NCBI RefSeq assembly: GCF_002278075.1
Contig: NZ_CP022989.1
Span: 3,720,001-3,784,000, forward strand
DNA from: Paraburkholderia aromaticivorans
GTDB lineage: Bacteria; Pseudomonadota; Gammaproteobacteria; Burkholderiales; Burkholderiaceae
DNA: 64,000 bases
Reading direction: 5' to 3'
Below, piece after piece: positions 15,076 through 25,437 of the stretch. The number at the start of each line of letters is the position of its first letter. Positions within the stretch are counted from its first letter, which is position 1. The translations under genes were made by a program, and so were the position numbers. The notes beneath the pieces were generated by a model that saw only the letters and a list, made by a program, of their open reading frames with translations, was not told the DNA's origin and did not search any database.

Positions 15076-16506
15076 TTACATGTTCAGCGCGCGCTTGTCG
15101 ACGGCCAGTGCCGCCTCGCGCATGACTTCCGACAGCGACGGGTGCGGATGGCAAATGCGGCCGATGTCTTCCGACGCCGCCTTGAATTCCATCGCCACCA
15201 CGGCTTCCGCGATCAGGTCCGATGCGTTGGCCGAGATGATGTGCACGCCGAGCAGTTCGTCGGTCTTCGCGTCGGCGATCATCTTGACGAAACCATCCGC
15301 CTTGTTGATGCCAAGCGCGCGGCCGTTCGCCATGAACGGGAACTGGCCTGTCTTGATCTCGCGGCCTTCAGCCTTCAGTTGCTGTTCCGTCTTGCCGACC
15401 CATGCGATTTCCGGTTCGGTGTAGATCACCCACGGAACGCAGTTGTAGTCGATATGCGGTTTCTGACCGTCGATGATTTCGGCGACCAGCACGCCTTCGT
15501 CTTCAGCCTTGTGCGCGAGCATCGGGCCACGCACCACGTCACCGATCGCGTACACGTTCGCCACAGCCGTCGCGCAATGGTCGTCCACGTCGATGAAACC
15601 GCGCTCGTTGGCCTTCAGGCCGATCGCTTCGAGACCGAGGTTGTCGGTGTTCGGCACGCGGCCGATCGACACGATCAGGCGGTCGGCTTCGAGCTTCTGC
15701 GCGTTGCCGTCCTTGTCCGTGTAAGCGATCGTCACGCCGTTGTCGGTCGTCTTCACTTCGCCGACCTTCACGCCGACATGGATGTCCAGACCCTGCTTCT
15801 TGAACTGCTTGGCCGCTTCTTTCGCGAGCGCCTGGTCAGCCGCGCCGAGGAATTCCGGCAGCGCTTCGAGCACGGTCACTTCCGCGCCCAGACGGCGCCA
15901 CACCGAACCCAGTTCCAGACCGATCACGCCTGCGCCGATCACAGCCAGCTTCTTCGGAGCCGTGTCGAAGCTCAGCGCGCCTTCGTTGTCGGCAACGATC
16001 CTGTTGTCGACCGGAATGTTCGGCAGGTGGCGTGCCTTCGAACCCGTGGCGATGATCACGTTCTTCGCCGTGACCACTTCGGTTTCGCCTTCGCCGCTCA
16101 CTTCGATCTGCACGCCGGCGTCCGTCTTGCCGGTGAACTTGCCGTGGCCCTTGAGCCACGTGATCTTGTTCTTGCGGAACAGAAATTCGATGCCCTTCGT
16201 CATCTTCTCGACGATGCCTTCTTTACGGGCCATCATCTTCGAGATATCGACCTTCACGTTTTCCACGGAGATGCCGTGGTCGGCGAGGTGATGCGACGCG
16301 TTTTCAAACTCTTCCGACGACGCGAGCAGCGCCTTCGACGGAATGCAACCCACGTTCAGGCACGTGCCGCCGAGCTTCAGCGTACCGGCCGGGTTCTTCC
16401 ATTTTTCGATACATGCGACGGTCTTGCCGAGCTGCGCTGCGCGGATGGCGGCGATGTAACCGCCAGGGCCCGCGCCGATCACGACGACGTCAAATTCTTT
16501 GGACAT
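15076..16506 (-). CDS. lpdA: Dihydrolipoyl dehydrogenase (E3)
   Basis: FAD-dependent E3 that reoxidises dihydrolipoamide with NAD+ in the 2-oxoglutarate dehydrogenase complex, 476 aa. FAD-binding GAGPGG at residues 11-16; redox disulfide in GGTCLNVGCIPSK, cysteines 49 and 54; NAD-binding GAGVIGLELGSVW; second FAD motif YAIGDVVRGPMLAHKA; C-terminal catalytic HPHPSLSE. The ATG at 16506 with AAAAGGA upstream is preferred to an upstream extension at 16641 of unnatural composition. It is the third gene of sucA-odhB-lpdA, 150 nt behind odhB, so this E3 is probably dedicated to 2-oxoglutarate dehydrogenase. Confidence 0.97.
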   Translation of the reverse strand: MSKEFDVVVIGAGPGGYIAAIRAAQLGKTVACIEKWKNPAGTLKLGGTCLNVGCIPSKALLASSEEFENASHHLADHGISVENVKVDISKMMARKEGIVEKMTKGIEFLFRKNKITWLKGHGKFTGKTDAGVQIEVSGEGETEVVTAKNVIIATGSKARHLPNIPVDNRIVADNEGALSFDTAPKKLAVIGAGVIGLELGSVWRRLGAEVTVLEALPEFLGAADQALAKEAAKQFKKQGLDIHVGVKVGEVKTTDNGVTIAYTDKDGNAQKLEADRLIVSIGRVPNTDNLGLEAIGLKANERGFIDVDDHCATAVANVYAIGDVVRGPMLAHKAEDEGVLVAEIIDGQKPHIDYNCVPWVIYTEPEIAWVGKTEQQLKAEGREIKTGQFPFMANGRALGINKADGFVKMIADAKTDELLGVHIISANASDLIAEAVVAMEFKAASEDIGRICHPHPSLSEVMREAALAVDKRALNM

Positions 16507-16610
16507 GACAATCCTTTTGAGGGCGGAACGGCGCGCGGCCACGCTTCGTGGCACGCGGCGTTCCTGTACTGCGGAATGCGAAAGACGTGCTGCTTGCCTG
16601 ATGCTTATAT

Positions 16611-16640
16611 GGTGCCGACTTGCCCAACGACAAGCCGGCA
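16611..16640 (-). other. Hairpin in the odhB-lpdA gap
   Basis: GTGCCG-A-CTTG and CAAG-C-CGGCAC form an interrupted 10-bp stem around an 8-nt loop. It sits between the odhB stop and the lpdA start, where an mRNA processing or stability element would be plausible. No T tract. Confidence 0.4.
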
Positions 16641-16656
16641 CCGGCCGGGCCGGTGA

Positions 16657-17943
16657 TTACAGGTCCAGCAGCAGGCGCGCCGGATCTTCCAGCGCATCCT
16701 TCATGGCGACCAGCGACAGCACCGCTTCACGACCGTCGATGATCCGGTGGTCGTACGAGAGCGCCAGGTAGTTCATCGGGCGGATCACGATCTGGCCGTT
16801 TTCGACCACAGCGCGTTCCTTCGTGGCGTGCACGCCCAGAATGGCGGATTGCGGCGGGTTGATGATCGGGGTCGACAGCATCGAGCCGAACACGCCACCG
16901 TTCGAGATCGAGAACGTGCCGCCGGTCATTTCTTCGATCGACAGCTTGCCGTCTTTCGCCTTCTGGCCGAATTCGGCAATCTTCTTTTCGATTTCGGCGA
17001 GGCTCAGCTGATCCGCATTGCGCAGGATCGGCACCACCAGACCGCGCGGCGAACCGACAGCGATACCGATGTCGAAGTAGCCGTGATAGACGATGTCGTT
17101 ACCGTCGATCGACGCGTTCACCAGCGGGAACTTCTTCAGCGCGTGAACCGCCGCCTTCACGAAGAACGACATGAAGCCGAGCTTCACGCCGTGTTCCTTT
17201 TCGAACTTGTCTTTGTACTTGTTGCGCAGGTCCATCACCGGCGCCATGTTCACTTCGTTGAACGTGGTCAGGATGGCGTTGGTTTGCTGCGACTCGAGCA
17301 GACGCTCGGCGATACGCGCGCGCAGACGCGACATCGGCACGCGTTGTTCCGGGCGGTCCTTCAGCCATTGGTCAGCCGAAGCCGGCGCCTTGACGTCCGG
17401 CAGCGACGGCTTGGCAGCCTTCGGTGCGGCGGCCGGAGCCGGTGCCGGTGCGGCCTTGGCAGCAGGAGCGCCCGCGCCCAGCACGTCGCCCTTGGTGATG
17501 CGGCCGTCGCGGCCCGTGCCGGCGACGTCGCCCGCGCCCAGACCCTTCTCGGCCATCAGCTTGCCGGCGGCCGGCGAAGCAGCGGTGTTCGCACCCGTTG
17601 CGGATGCGGCTTGAGCCACCGGAGCCGGTGCAGCGGCGGGCGCCGGCGCGGCTTGCGGAGCGGGCTTCACTTCAGCTTCGACAGCAGCGGCGCTTGCGGT
17701 GCCTTCGGTGTCGATCTTGGCGATCACCTGATCCGCCGTGACGGTGTCGCCGTCGTTCGCGATGACTTGCGCGAGCACGCCGGCCGAGGGTGCCGGCACT
17801 TCGAGTACGACCTTGTCGGTCTCGATTTCGATGAGAATTTCGTCTTGAGCAACAGCCTCGCCGGGCTTCTTCTTCCACTGCAGCATCGTGGCTTCCGAAA
17901 CCGACTCGGAAAGCTGGGGAACCTTGACTTCAACAATAGCCAT
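16657..17943 (-). CDS. odhB: Dihydrolipoyllysine succinyltransferase (E2 of 2-oxoglutarate dehydrogenase)
   Basis: E2 core of the 2-oxoglutarate dehydrogenase complex, 428 aa. One lipoyl domain (1-80) with the lipoylated lysine in [13 protein letters not shown]44. An Ala/Pro linker follows (about 85-125), then the E1/E3-binding domain ([25 protein letters not shown], split by a second linker) and the catalytic acyltransferase domain from about 195, starting [18 protein letters not shown]. The active-site motif is [12 protein letters not shown] near the C-terminus with the catalytic His and Asp. Located 140 nt after sucA and 150 nt before lpdA. Confidence 0.97.
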   Translation of the reverse strand: MAIVEVKVPQLSESVSEATMLQWKKKPGEAVAQDEILIEIETDKVVLEVPAPSAGVLAQVIANDGDTVTADQVIAKIDTEGTASAAAVEAEVKPAPQAAPAPAAAPAPVAQAASATGANTAASPAAGKLMAEKGLGAGDVAGTGRDGRITKGDVLGAGAPAAKAAPAPAPAAAPKAAKPSLPDVKAPASADQWLKDRPEQRVPMSRLRARIAERLLESQQTNAILTTFNEVNMAPVMDLRNKYKDKFEKEHGVKLGFMSFFVKAAVHALKKFPLVNASIDGNDIVYHGYFDIGIAVGSPRGLVVPILRNADQLSLAEIEKKIAEFGQKAKDGKLSIEEMTGGTFSISNGGVFGSMLSTPIINPPQSAILGVHATKERAVVENGQIVIRPMNYLALSYDHRIIDGREAVLSLVAMKDALEDPARLLLDL

Positions 17944-18043
17944 TATGAATATCCTGAATACGTATCGGGTGACGGCGCGCGATCCATGGACCCGTCGACC
18001 GCCTGCGAACCTTGACTGCCGCGCTGATCTTTCAGATGCGGCA

Positions 18044-18068
18044 CGGGAAAGCGCCCTGCGCTTTCCCG
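18044..18068 (-). other. 11-bp hairpin in the sucA-odhB gap
   Basis: CGGGAAAGCGC (18044-18054) and GCGCTTTCCCG (18058-18068) form a perfect stem with a 3-nt loop, 16 nt after the sucA stop. There is no T tract. A role in partial termination or mRNA processing that sets subunit ratios is possible. Confidence 0.5.
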
Positions 18069-18083
18069 GTTCGGCTCTTGTGA

Positions 18084-20945
18084 TTATTTAGCGATCGACG
18101 CGCTCTTGAGGCGGCCGAAAGCGCCTTCGACCAGCGCCTTCTGCTGCTCGTAGTGCTTCGCGTAGTAGCCGACTGCCGGCGAGGCCGAAGCCGGACGTCC
18201 GCTGTATGCCAGCTTCTGACCTTCCTTCATGCCTTCCTTCAGGTGGTGCTCGATGTAGAACCACGGGCCTTGATTCTGCGGCTCGTCCTGCACCCAGACC
18301 ACTTCGGTCGCGTTGTCGTACTTCTTCATTTCCGCTTCGAACTGCTTGTGCGCGAACGGATAGAGCTGTTCGATACGAATGATCGCGACGTCGTTCGACT
18401 TCGATTCACGGCGATGCGCGAGCAGGTCGTAGTACACGCGGCCCGAGCACACGACCACGCGCTTGACCTTCTTCGCGTCGATGGCTTCGTCGATTTCACC
18501 GAGGATCGGCTGGAACGCGCCCTTCGCCAGTTCCGACAGATCGGACACGGCTTCCTTGTGGCGCAGCAGCGACTTCGGCGTGGCGACGATCAGCGGCTTG
18601 CGGAACAGGCGGATCATCTGGCGGCGCAACAGGTGGAAGATCTGCGCCGGCGTAGTCGGTTGAACGACCTGCATGTTGTGATCCGCGCACAGTTGCAGGA
18701 AACGCTCGATACGTGCGGACGAGTGTTCCGGACCCTGGCCTTCGTAGCCGTGCGGCAGCAGCATGGTGAGACCCGAAACACGGCCCCACTTCACTTCGCC
18801 CGACGAAATGAACTGGTCGATCACGACTTGCGCGCCGTTCACGAAGTCGCCGAACTGCGCTTCCCACGCGACGAACGTATTCGGTTCAGCGGTCGAGTAG
18901 CCGTATTCGAAGCCCAGCACCGCTTCTTCCGACAGCACCGAGTCGATCACCGTGAACTTCGCCTGACCCTCGGCGATGTTCTGCAGCGGCACGTACGTGC
19001 CGTCGTTCCAGCGTTCGCGGTTCTGATCGTGCAGCACCGCGTGACGGTGCGTGAACGTGCCGCGGCCCGAGTCCTGACCGGTCAGGCGAACTGCGTAGCC
19101 CGATGCGACCAGCGACGCGAATGCCAGGTGTTCGCCCATGCCCCAGTCGAGCTTCGCTTCACCACGGCCCATCGCGCGACGGTCGTTGATGACGCGCTCG
19201 ACCAGCGGGTGAACCTTGAAGTTTTCCGGAATCGTGGTGATGCGCTCAGCAAGGCGCTTCAGTTCCGCGAGCGGCACCGCGGTATCCGCGGCGTCGGTCC
19301 ACTTGCGGTTCAGGAACGGCACCCAGTCCACCGCGTACTTGCTCTTGTAGTTCGAGAGCACCGGGTCGACCGTGTGATGACCTTCGTCCATCGCCTTGCG
19401 GTAGGCCTTGACGTATTCGTCGGCGTCGGCAGCCGTGATCACGCCTTGCTGCACCAGCTTTTCAGCGTACAGCGCGCGCGTGCCCGGATGCTTCGCGATG
19501 GTCTTGTACATCAGCGGCTGCGTGACAGCCGGCGTGTCCTGCTCGTTGTGACCCAGCTTGCGGAAGCAGACGATGTCGACGACGACGTCCTTGTGGAACT
19601 GCATGCGGAAGTCGATCGCCAGCTGCGTCGCCAGAACCACCGCTTCAGGATCGTCACCGTTCACGTGCAGCACCGGCGCTTCGATCATCTTGACCACGTC
19701 CGAGCAGTACAACGTGGAGCGCGAGTCGCGCGGGTCCGACGTCGTGAAGCCGATCTGGTTGTTGATGACGATGTGCAGCGTGCCGTGCGTGCCGTAACCG
19801 CGCGTTTGCGCGAGGTTCAGCGTTTCCATCACGACGCCCTGGCCCGCGAAGGCCGCGTCGCCGTGGATCTGCACCGGCAGCACTTGCAGGCCGCTGTCGT
19901 CGCCGCGGCGGTCCATACGGGCCTTGGCCGAACCTTCGACCACCGGGTTGACGATTTCCAGGTGCGACGGGTTGAACGCGAGCGACAGGTGAACCGGGCC
20001 GCCTTCGGTCGAGACGTCCGACGAGAAGCCCTTGTGGTACTTCACGTCGCCGGCCGGCAGGTCGTCGACGTGCTTGCCTTCGAATTCGGCGAACAGGTCG
20101 GCCGGCATCTTGCCAAGCGTATTGACCAGCACGTTCAGACGGCCACGGTGAGCCATGCCGATCACGATTTCCTGAACGCCGTTGGCGCCGCCGTGACGCA
20201 CGACTTCGTCCATCGACGCGATGAAGCTTTCGCCGCCTTCGAGCGAGAAGCGTTTCTGGCCGACGTACTTGGTGTGCAGGAAGCGCTCGAGGCCTTCAGC
20301 GGCCGTCAGGCGGTTCAGGATGTGCTTTTTCTTGTCGTTCGAGAAGTTCGGCGTCGAACGGATCGATTCGAGCTTTTCTTTCCACCAGCGCTTCTGTTCC
20401 GGATCGCTGATATACATGTACTCGGCACCGATCGTGCCGCAGTACGTGTCGCGCAGCGCCTTGACGATCTCACGCAGCGAAGCACGCTCGAAACCGAAAT
20501 ACAGATTCGTTGCGCTGAACTCCTCGTCCATGTCGGCTTCGGTGAAGTCGTAGAACGCGGGTTCGAGTTCGGGAATAGCGGGACGTTCGCGGCGCTTCAG
20601 AGGATCGAGGTTGGCCCATTGCGAGCCGAGGAAGCGATATGCGCCGATGAGGGACTGCACATAGACTTGCTTTCGCGCGGTGGCGAGGTCTTCGCCGCCG
20701 GTTGCGGTGCGCGGGATGAAGGCGTTGGCCTTGGCGCGTTGCGCAAACGATTCGACGATCGGGCCATGGGCCACGTCGTTGGCATTGCTGCCATCCGATG
20801 CAGGGACGTTCTGCAACGCGTCGAAATAGCTGCGCCAGTTCTCGGGCACTGACGCCGGATTATCGAGATACGCTTCGTACATTTCTTCTACGTACGGAGC
20901 ATTGCCGCCGAACAGATAAGAGTTCGACTGGAATTGCTTCATCAT
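18084..20945 (-). CDS. sucA: 2-oxoglutarate dehydrogenase E1 component
   Basis: Thiamine-diphosphate dependent E1 that decarboxylates 2-oxoglutarate in the TCA cycle, 953 aa. The N-terminal E2-binding segment ([26 protein letters not shown]) is typical. The ThDP region includes [19 protein letters not shown] and [14 protein letters not shown]. The transketolase-like pyrimidine domain shows [27 protein letters not shown] and [23 protein letters not shown]. The start at 20945 was chosen because AAAGGTGAG lies at proper distance from this ATG, while it overlaps the GTG alternative at 20957. First gene of the complex's operon. Confidence 0.97.
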   Translation of the reverse strand: MMKQFQSNSYLFGGNAPYVEEMYEAYLDNPASVPENWRSYFDALQNVPASDGSNANDVAHGPIVESFAQRAKANAFIPRTATGGEDLATARKQVYVQSLIGAYRFLGSQWANLDPLKRRERPAIPELEPAFYDFTEADMDEEFSATNLYFGFERASLREIVKALRDTYCGTIGAEYMYISDPEQKRWWKEKLESIRSTPNFSNDKKKHILNRLTAAEGLERFLHTKYVGQKRFSLEGGESFIASMDEVVRHGGANGVQEIVIGMAHRGRLNVLVNTLGKMPADLFAEFEGKHVDDLPAGDVKYHKGFSSDVSTEGGPVHLSLAFNPSHLEIVNPVVEGSAKARMDRRGDDSGLQVLPVQIHGDAAFAGQGVVMETLNLAQTRGYGTHGTLHIVINNQIGFTTSDPRDSRSTLYCSDVVKMIEAPVLHVNGDDPEAVVLATQLAIDFRMQFHKDVVVDIVCFRKLGHNEQDTPAVTQPLMYKTIAKHPGTRALYAEKLVQQGVITAADADEYVKAYRKAMDEGHHTVDPVLSNYKSKYAVDWVPFLNRKWTDAADTAVPLAELKRLAERITTIPENFKVHPLVERVINDRRAMGRGEAKLDWGMGEHLAFASLVASGYAVRLTGQDSGRGTFTHRHAVLHDQNRERWNDGTYVPLQNIAEGQAKFTVIDSVLSEEAVLGFEYGYSTAEPNTFVAWEAQFGDFVNGAQVVIDQFISSGEVKWGRVSGLTMLLPHGYEGQGPEHSSARIERFLQLCADHNMQVVQPTTPAQIFHLLRRQMIRLFRKPLIVATPKSLLRHKEAVSDLSELAKGAFQPILGEIDEAIDAKKVKRVVVCSGRVYYDLLAHRRESKSNDVAIIRIEQLYPFAHKQFEAEMKKYDNATEVVWVQDEPQNQGPWFYIEHHLKEGMKEGQKLAYSGRPASASPAVGYYAKHYEQQKALVEGAFGRLKSASIAK

Positions 20946-21503
20946 TTTTACGCTCACCTTTCTTCGAGTTTCTCGAGAAATAGCGGGTTACAGAACCTTC
21001 CGCGACACGGCCTGACCGTTTAGCGGATTGCGCGAATCAAGTCTTGCTTGGAAGGACCTAAAACTTTGCACCCGGGGAGCATATCACAGAACGGATAGTG
21101 CACATAGCGGACCGACCGGCGCCAGAGCCCGTCCCGACGGGTTTTGCGGGCCGTTTCGAGAATCCGCAAGAGTGCATGACGCCACGCGCAACGATGGCTT
21201 GCAAGTCGCCTGGGCCGCCTGCCAAAGCGGCCGGCAGAAAACGTGGAAGTCTCGCCTGATCCACGCCCATTCGGCAAGGCGGCAGTGTGTCGTATCGACG
21301 GGCGCTCTCGCATCCAATCGCCACCACTCAGGCGTAGTGACGGCTCATGACCCGAACTGGCGGAATTTTTCACACACTGCGTCTGCGCGATACGGTCCGG
21401 CACCGGCAGCCTGACGAGAGGAAATGCGGCTGCACGACGGAGGCGTCGCGTATCGGTATGCGGTTACTTTCGCGGTGTTTTAACACTTCAAGGGAATAGC
21501 AAT
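20946..21503. other. Intergenic region between sucA and the YopT-like gene
   Basis: 558 bp between divergent genes without a convincing gene; the open frames here overlap each other and have no ribosome-binding sites. It must hold the sucA promoter (minus) and that of the protease-like gene (plus). GTGTT-TT-AACAC at 21475-21486 is a small palindrome immediately upstream of the plus-strand ribosome-binding site and could be an operator. No hrp-type PIP or hrpII box with correct spacing was found. Confidence 0.5.
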
Positions 21504-22559
21504 ATGGCATTTACCGTCCAGAGCACGAGCTCCGTCATGCAAAAACAGACGATCGAAACCAGCCCGTCTTTGGCGCCGGCAAGAACGCCGGCAGACCAAC
21601 CCAGGATTTTTCCCGGCCAGATTTCCTACGGGGACACACGCACCGCGCGATATGAACGCTCGGTTAACGAGACCCGCGGCGCAACCGGCAATGGACCAGC
21701 CGAGCCTGCAAAAACAGGCTCGAACGTCGATCACAATCGGGAAAAACGCGGCCAGGTGCTGGGTGCGTGTGGAGGGTCCCGGTTCCGGGACTGCCGGGGT
21801 GGCGACGCACTTGAGGAGCATGCCGCGACGCACGTGAAATTCGATCAATTCAACCACGACAGGACGAAAGGCGGTGTCGATGGCAAGGGTAGTTGCCAAG
21901 GCATTGTTTTCGAGGCGATGCGTCGCATCGATCGTGCGACCGATAACGCGGAAACCGCCGACACCCTGCCGTCCGCAGTCCGGCATATGAACAGCGATAT
22001 GGACACCCTGTCAGCGGTGAACCCCGGTGGCATTTACGACCGCATCGACAGATTCCAGGAAAGGAACAGCCGGCCCCCGCTAACGAACTATCGCCAGTCG
22101 TCGAGCGTCAATTTAAACCCTTCCGGCGACTCTTCACGCGCAGAACGCATCAATGGATTGATCGACAGCTTGGGCGACATGCCTCAAGGCGGCCTCGCAT
22201 ACATACGCCTCGGCATCCGGCCCGCTGCCACGATGGGCGGCCCCGAGACGAATGGGCACGCGTTGCTCGCACAGCATCTTCCGGGCGGAAGCCAATACGC
22301 CCTCTTCGATCCTAACAATGGCGTCTTCACCTATAACAATCTGGCGGATATGCAAGCCGCCTTGTCCGGATACATGCATTCAGCATTCGCGGAGGACGGG
22401 AACGCCGCCGCCCCGGACAGCGTTCATTTTTATACCCCGCCGACTGCGCGCGACTGGAGGTCAGCAATGCCGGCCACCCAAACCCCGCCGCCCGGCAGCC
22501 CTATGCCCGAACCCCGTGAATTGCTGCAACATTTTGGACTCGACCACTCCGGACTTTAA
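21504..22559 (+). CDS. Putative YopT-type (peptidase C58) cysteine protease, candidate type III effector
   Basis: A 351-aa protein with the C58 catalytic pattern in the right order and spacing: Cys131 in GKGSCQGIVFEAM, His252 in ETNGHALLAQHL, and Asp269 in YALFDPNNGVFTYNNL. YopT, AvrPphB and NopT share Cys...(N/G)GHA...FDPN.G. The first ~120 residues are polar and Ser/Thr/Gln/Pro-rich with no signal peptide, as usual for type III secreted proteins. No transmembrane segment. AAGGGAA precedes the ATG. The gene is isolated between sucA and typA, has lower GC and different codon use than its neighbours, and ends at a strong terminator, suggesting horizontal acquisition. No secretion genes or chaperone are nearby. 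The enzyme class is inferred from motifs only; a secreted toxin by another route is possible. Confidence 0.7.
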   Translation: MAFTVQSTSSVMQKQTIETSPSLAPARTPADQPRIFPGQISYGDTRTARYERSVNETRGATGNGPAEPAKTGSNVDHNREKRGQVLGACGGSRFRDCRGGDALEEHAATHVKFDQFNHDRTKGGVDGKGSCQGIVFEAMRRIDRATDNAETADTLPSAVRHMNSDMDTLSAVNPGGIYDRIDRFQERNSRPPLTNYRQSSSVNLNPSGDSSRAERINGLIDSLGDMPQGGLAYIRLGIRPAATMGGPETNGHALLAQHLPGGSQYALFDPNNGVFTYNNLADMQAALSGYMHSAFAEDGNAAAPDSVHFYTPPTARDWRSAMPATQTPPPGSPMPEPRELLQHFGLDHSGL

Positions 22560-22626
22560 GCCCCGACCCGGACAAGTCTGGACCACCGGCCGGGAAACGC
22601 AATCTGTCACGGCCGGTGGGTAAACG

Positions 22627-22664
22627 AAAGGAGCCGTTCCGGGCAAGTCCGGAACGGCTCCTTT
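22627..22664. terminator. Bidirectional intrinsic terminator
   Basis: A 16-bp perfect stem, AAAGGAGCCGTTCCGG at 22627-22642 and its complement at 22649-22664, with a 6-nt loop. It ends in CTTTT on the plus strand and CTTT on the minus strand. It separates the convergent protease-like gene and typA. Confidence 0.9.
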
Positions 22665-22724
22665 TCCATACTCACAGCGCAGAGGTCAGAAACAGCACAG
22701 CCTCAAACGCGCCCGCGATCCAAC

Positions 22725-24551
22725 TCAGTCCACCGCGCCCTTACGGCTTGCGCTGCGGCGCTCGTGTTCCTTCAGGTAGCGCTTGCGCAGACGGATGGAT
22801 TGCGGCGTGACTTCGACCAGTTCGTCGTCGTCGATGAATTCGACCGCGTATTCCAGCGACATCTGGATCGGCGGCACGAGGCGCACCGCCTCGTCCGTAC
22901 CCGACGAACGCACGTTGGTCAGTTGCTTGCCCTTGATCGGGTTCACGACCAGGTCGTTGTCACGGCTGTGAATGCCGATGATCATGCCTTCGTACAGCGG
23001 CTCGCCCGGCGACACGAACATACGGCCGCGATCCTGCAGCTTCCACAGCGCGTACGCGACTGCGGCGCCGTCGTCCTGCGAAATCAGCACGCCGTTGCGA
23101 CGCTCGCCGACCGCGCCTTCCTTGACCGGCTGATACGAGTCGAACGTGTGGCTCATCAGGCCAGTGCCGCGCGTAAGCGTGAGGAATTCCGACTGGAAGC
23201 CGATCAGGCCACGCGCCGAAATACGATACTCGAGACGCGTACGGCCACGGCCGTCCGACGCCATGTCGAGCATTTCGCCCTTGCGGCGACCCAGCTCTTC
23301 CATCACGCCGCCCTGGTGGCCGTCTTCCATGTCGACGGTCAGGTTTTCGTACGGCTCGTGCTTCACGCCGTCGACTTCCGTCATCACCACGCGCGGACGC
23401 GACACGGCCAGCTCATAGCCTTCGCGACGCATGTTTTCCACCAGAATGGTCAGGTGCAGCTCACCGCGGCCCGCCACTTCGAACGTGGTTTCGTCGCCGG
23501 TTTCCTTCACGCGCAGCGCGACGTTGTGGTTCAGTTCCTTCATCAGGCGGTCACGAATCTGACGGCTCGTGACGAACTTGCCTTCGCGGCCGGCCAGCGG
23601 CGACGAGTTGACGAGGAAGTTCATAGTCAGCGTCGGTTCGTCGACGGTGATCATGGGCAGCGCTTCCGGCTGCTCCGGCGCGCAGATGGTCACGCCAATG
23701 CCGATTTCTTCGATGCCGTTGATCAGCACGATGTCGCCGGCTTCAGCCGAGTCGACCTGCACGCGCTCGAGGCCCTTGAACGACAGCACCTGGTTGATCT
23801 TGCGGTTCAGAATCGCGCCGTCGGGACCCGAACGGACGGCGACCGCCATGCCGGGCTTGATGCGGCCGCGCGTGATACGGCCCACGCCGATACGGCCGAC
23901 GTACGACGAATAGTCCAGCGACGTGATCTGCAGTTGCAGCGGCGCGTCCGGATCGGCCGGACGGACCGGCACGTGTTGCAGCACGGCCTCGAACAGCGGG
24001 CGCATGTCGCCTTCGCGCACGTCCGGGGTCAAGCCTGCGTAGCCGTTCAGACCCGATGCATACACGATCGGGAAGTCGAGTTGTTCGTCCGTTGCGCCCA
24101 GCTTGTCGAACAGGTCGAACGTCTGGTTGATCACCCAGTCGATACGCGCACCCGGGCGGTCCACCTTGTTGATCACGACGATCGGCTTCAGACCGAGCGC
24201 CAGCGCCTTCTTGGTCACGAAGCGCGTTTGCGGCATCGGGCCTTCGACGGCGTCGACCAGCAGCAGCACCGAGTCGACCATCGACAGCACGCGCTCCACT
24301 TCGCCGCCGAAGTCCGCGTGGCCCGGCGTGTCGACGATGTTGATGTGCGTGCCTTCGTATTCGACCGCGCAGTTCTTGGAAAGAATCGTGATGCCACGTT
24401 CTTTTTCGATGTCGTTCGAGTCCATCACGCGCTCGGCGATCTGCTGGTTGTCGCGGAACGTGGCGGTCTGGCGGAGAAGCTGGTCGACGAGCGTAGTCTT
24501 GCCGTGGTCGACGTGGGCAATGATGGCGATGTTGCGTAGGGCGCGAGTCAT
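22725..24551 (-). CDS. typA: Ribosome-associated GTPase TypA/BipA
   Basis: Translational GTPase involved in 50S assembly and stress adaptation, 608 aa, the standard length. G1 motif AHVDHGKTT at the N-terminus, switch [20 protein letters not shown], and NKVDRPGAR for G4. EF-G-like domains III and V follow, and the C-terminal BipA-specific domain includes [30 protein letters not shown]. The ATG at 24551 starts the conserved [17 protein letters not shown]; the 74-residue upstream extension is cysteine-rich and not family-like. Divergent from the marR operon. Confidence 0.97.
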   Translation of the reverse strand: MTRALRNIAIIAHVDHGKTTLVDQLLRQTATFRDNQQIAERVMDSNDIEKERGITILSKNCAVEYEGTHINIVDTPGHADFGGEVERVLSMVDSVLLLVDAVEGPMPQTRFVTKKALALGLKPIVVINKVDRPGARIDWVINQTFDLFDKLGATDEQLDFPIVYASGLNGYAGLTPDVREGDMRPLFEAVLQHVPVRPADPDAPLQLQITSLDYSSYVGRIGVGRITRGRIKPGMAVAVRSGPDGAILNRKINQVLSFKGLERVQVDSAEAGDIVLINGIEEIGIGVTICAPEQPEALPMITVDEPTLTMNFLVNSSPLAGREGKFVTSRQIRDRLMKELNHNVALRVKETGDETTFEVAGRGELHLTILVENMRREGYELAVSRPRVVMTEVDGVKHEPYENLTVDMEDGHQGGVMEELGRRKGEMLDMASDGRGRTRLEYRISARGLIGFQSEFLTLTRGTGLMSHTFDSYQPVKEGAVGERRNGVLISQDDGAAVAYALWKLQDRGRMFVSPGEPLYEGMIIGIHSRDNDLVVNPIKGKQLTNVRSSGTDEAVRLVPPIQMSLEYAVEFIDDDELVEVTPQSIRLRKRYLKEHERRSASRKGAVD

Positions 24552-24804
24552 AGGAACCTGGAGACAGTTGAGTGCGCCAGCAAAGCAGCATTGTGTACGA
24601 AGCCAACAAAGCCCAAAGCGCACTTTTGGGAACCCAACATTATAGCACGCGCAAATGAACCTATCTGGCATTCCCTGATAGGCAGCCCCCTTCCACTTCG
24701 CGCGACGCCATGAAAGGCAACGTAAGCACGCGGCGAACCCTACGCAAAATCGCGCCGATTCTGGCTTGAGCAAGAAAAGTCCTTTGCCTAAGCTGCAATA
24801 ACAC

Positions 24805-24834
24805 TTGCCGCGTCAACGAACCGCCCACTATAAT
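24805..24834 (+). promoter_or_regulatory. Sigma-70 promoter of the marR-efflux operon
   Basis: TTGCCG at 24805-24810 and a perfect TATAAT at 24829-24834 are separated by 18 bp. The marR ATG at 24870 follows after about 35 bp, giving a short leader. The regulator probably binds here, but no clear MarR palindrome was seen. Confidence 0.75.
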
Positions 24835-24869
24835 CCTGCCTAGTCAACCATTGCATTCGCACGAGAATC

Positions 24870-25388
24870 ATGACCGAGCCGTCCTCTACACCCACGCCGG
24901 ACGTCATCAGCGAGTACCAGCTAGGCGAAAGTGTCGGCTACCTGCTATCGCGCGTGAAATCGACCATGTCGAACCTGGTGAATCAGCGCAGCATGGCCGA
25001 GTTGGGCATTACCAGCCAGCAGGGCAGCATCCTGTTCATGGTGGCGAGCGGCAAGTGCCTGCTGGCAGCCGAACTGGCGCGCGAATACGGCGTCGACGCA
25101 AGCGCCATCACGCGTCTGATCGACCGTCTGGAAAAACGCGGCCTGCTGACACGGGTGCGCAGCAACGAAGACCGGCGCGTCGTGCGCCTCGCGCTGACGC
25201 CCGAAGGTCTCGCGATCGCCGCCAGAATGCCCGCTATTTTCAATAGCGTGATGGACCACCTGCTCGGCGGCTTTACCCCGGAAGAAGTTGGTTTTCTGAA
25301 GAGCATGCTGCGTCGCGTGCTCGTCAATTCCGGCGAACATACGGGACTAACCCGTGATGCAGCAAGCAATTTTGACAGTAAATCGTAA
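24870..25388 (+). CDS. MarR family transcriptional regulator
   Basis: Probable local repressor of the efflux genes, 172 aa. A winged helix-turn-helix is visible at about 55-115: ITSQQGSILFMVAS, LAAELAREYGVDASAITRLIDRLEKRGLLTRV and the wing RSNEDRRVVRLALTPEGLAI, the MarR signature. It is first in the operon, 49 nt before the outer-membrane factor gene, an arrangement like emrRAB, where the repressor responds to phenolic or hydrophobic ligands. Ligand here is unknown. Confidence 0.93.
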   Translation: MTEPSSTPTPDVISEYQLGESVGYLLSRVKSTMSNLVNQRSMAELGITSQQGSILFMVASGKCLLAAELAREYGVDASAITRLIDRLEKRGLLTRVRSNEDRRVVRLALTPEGLAIAARMPAIFNSVMDHLLGGFTPEEVGFLKSMLRRVLVNSGEHTGLTRDAASNFDSKS

Positions 25389-25437
25389 GAAATTGCTTGC
25401 AGTGTCCATCATTACATTTCACTCAAAGAGTCGAGCG

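Noticed and set aside
24551..24773. N-terminal extension of typA
   Set aside because: The extension is Cys-rich, lacks family similarity, and the conserved TypA start coincides with the ATG at 24551.
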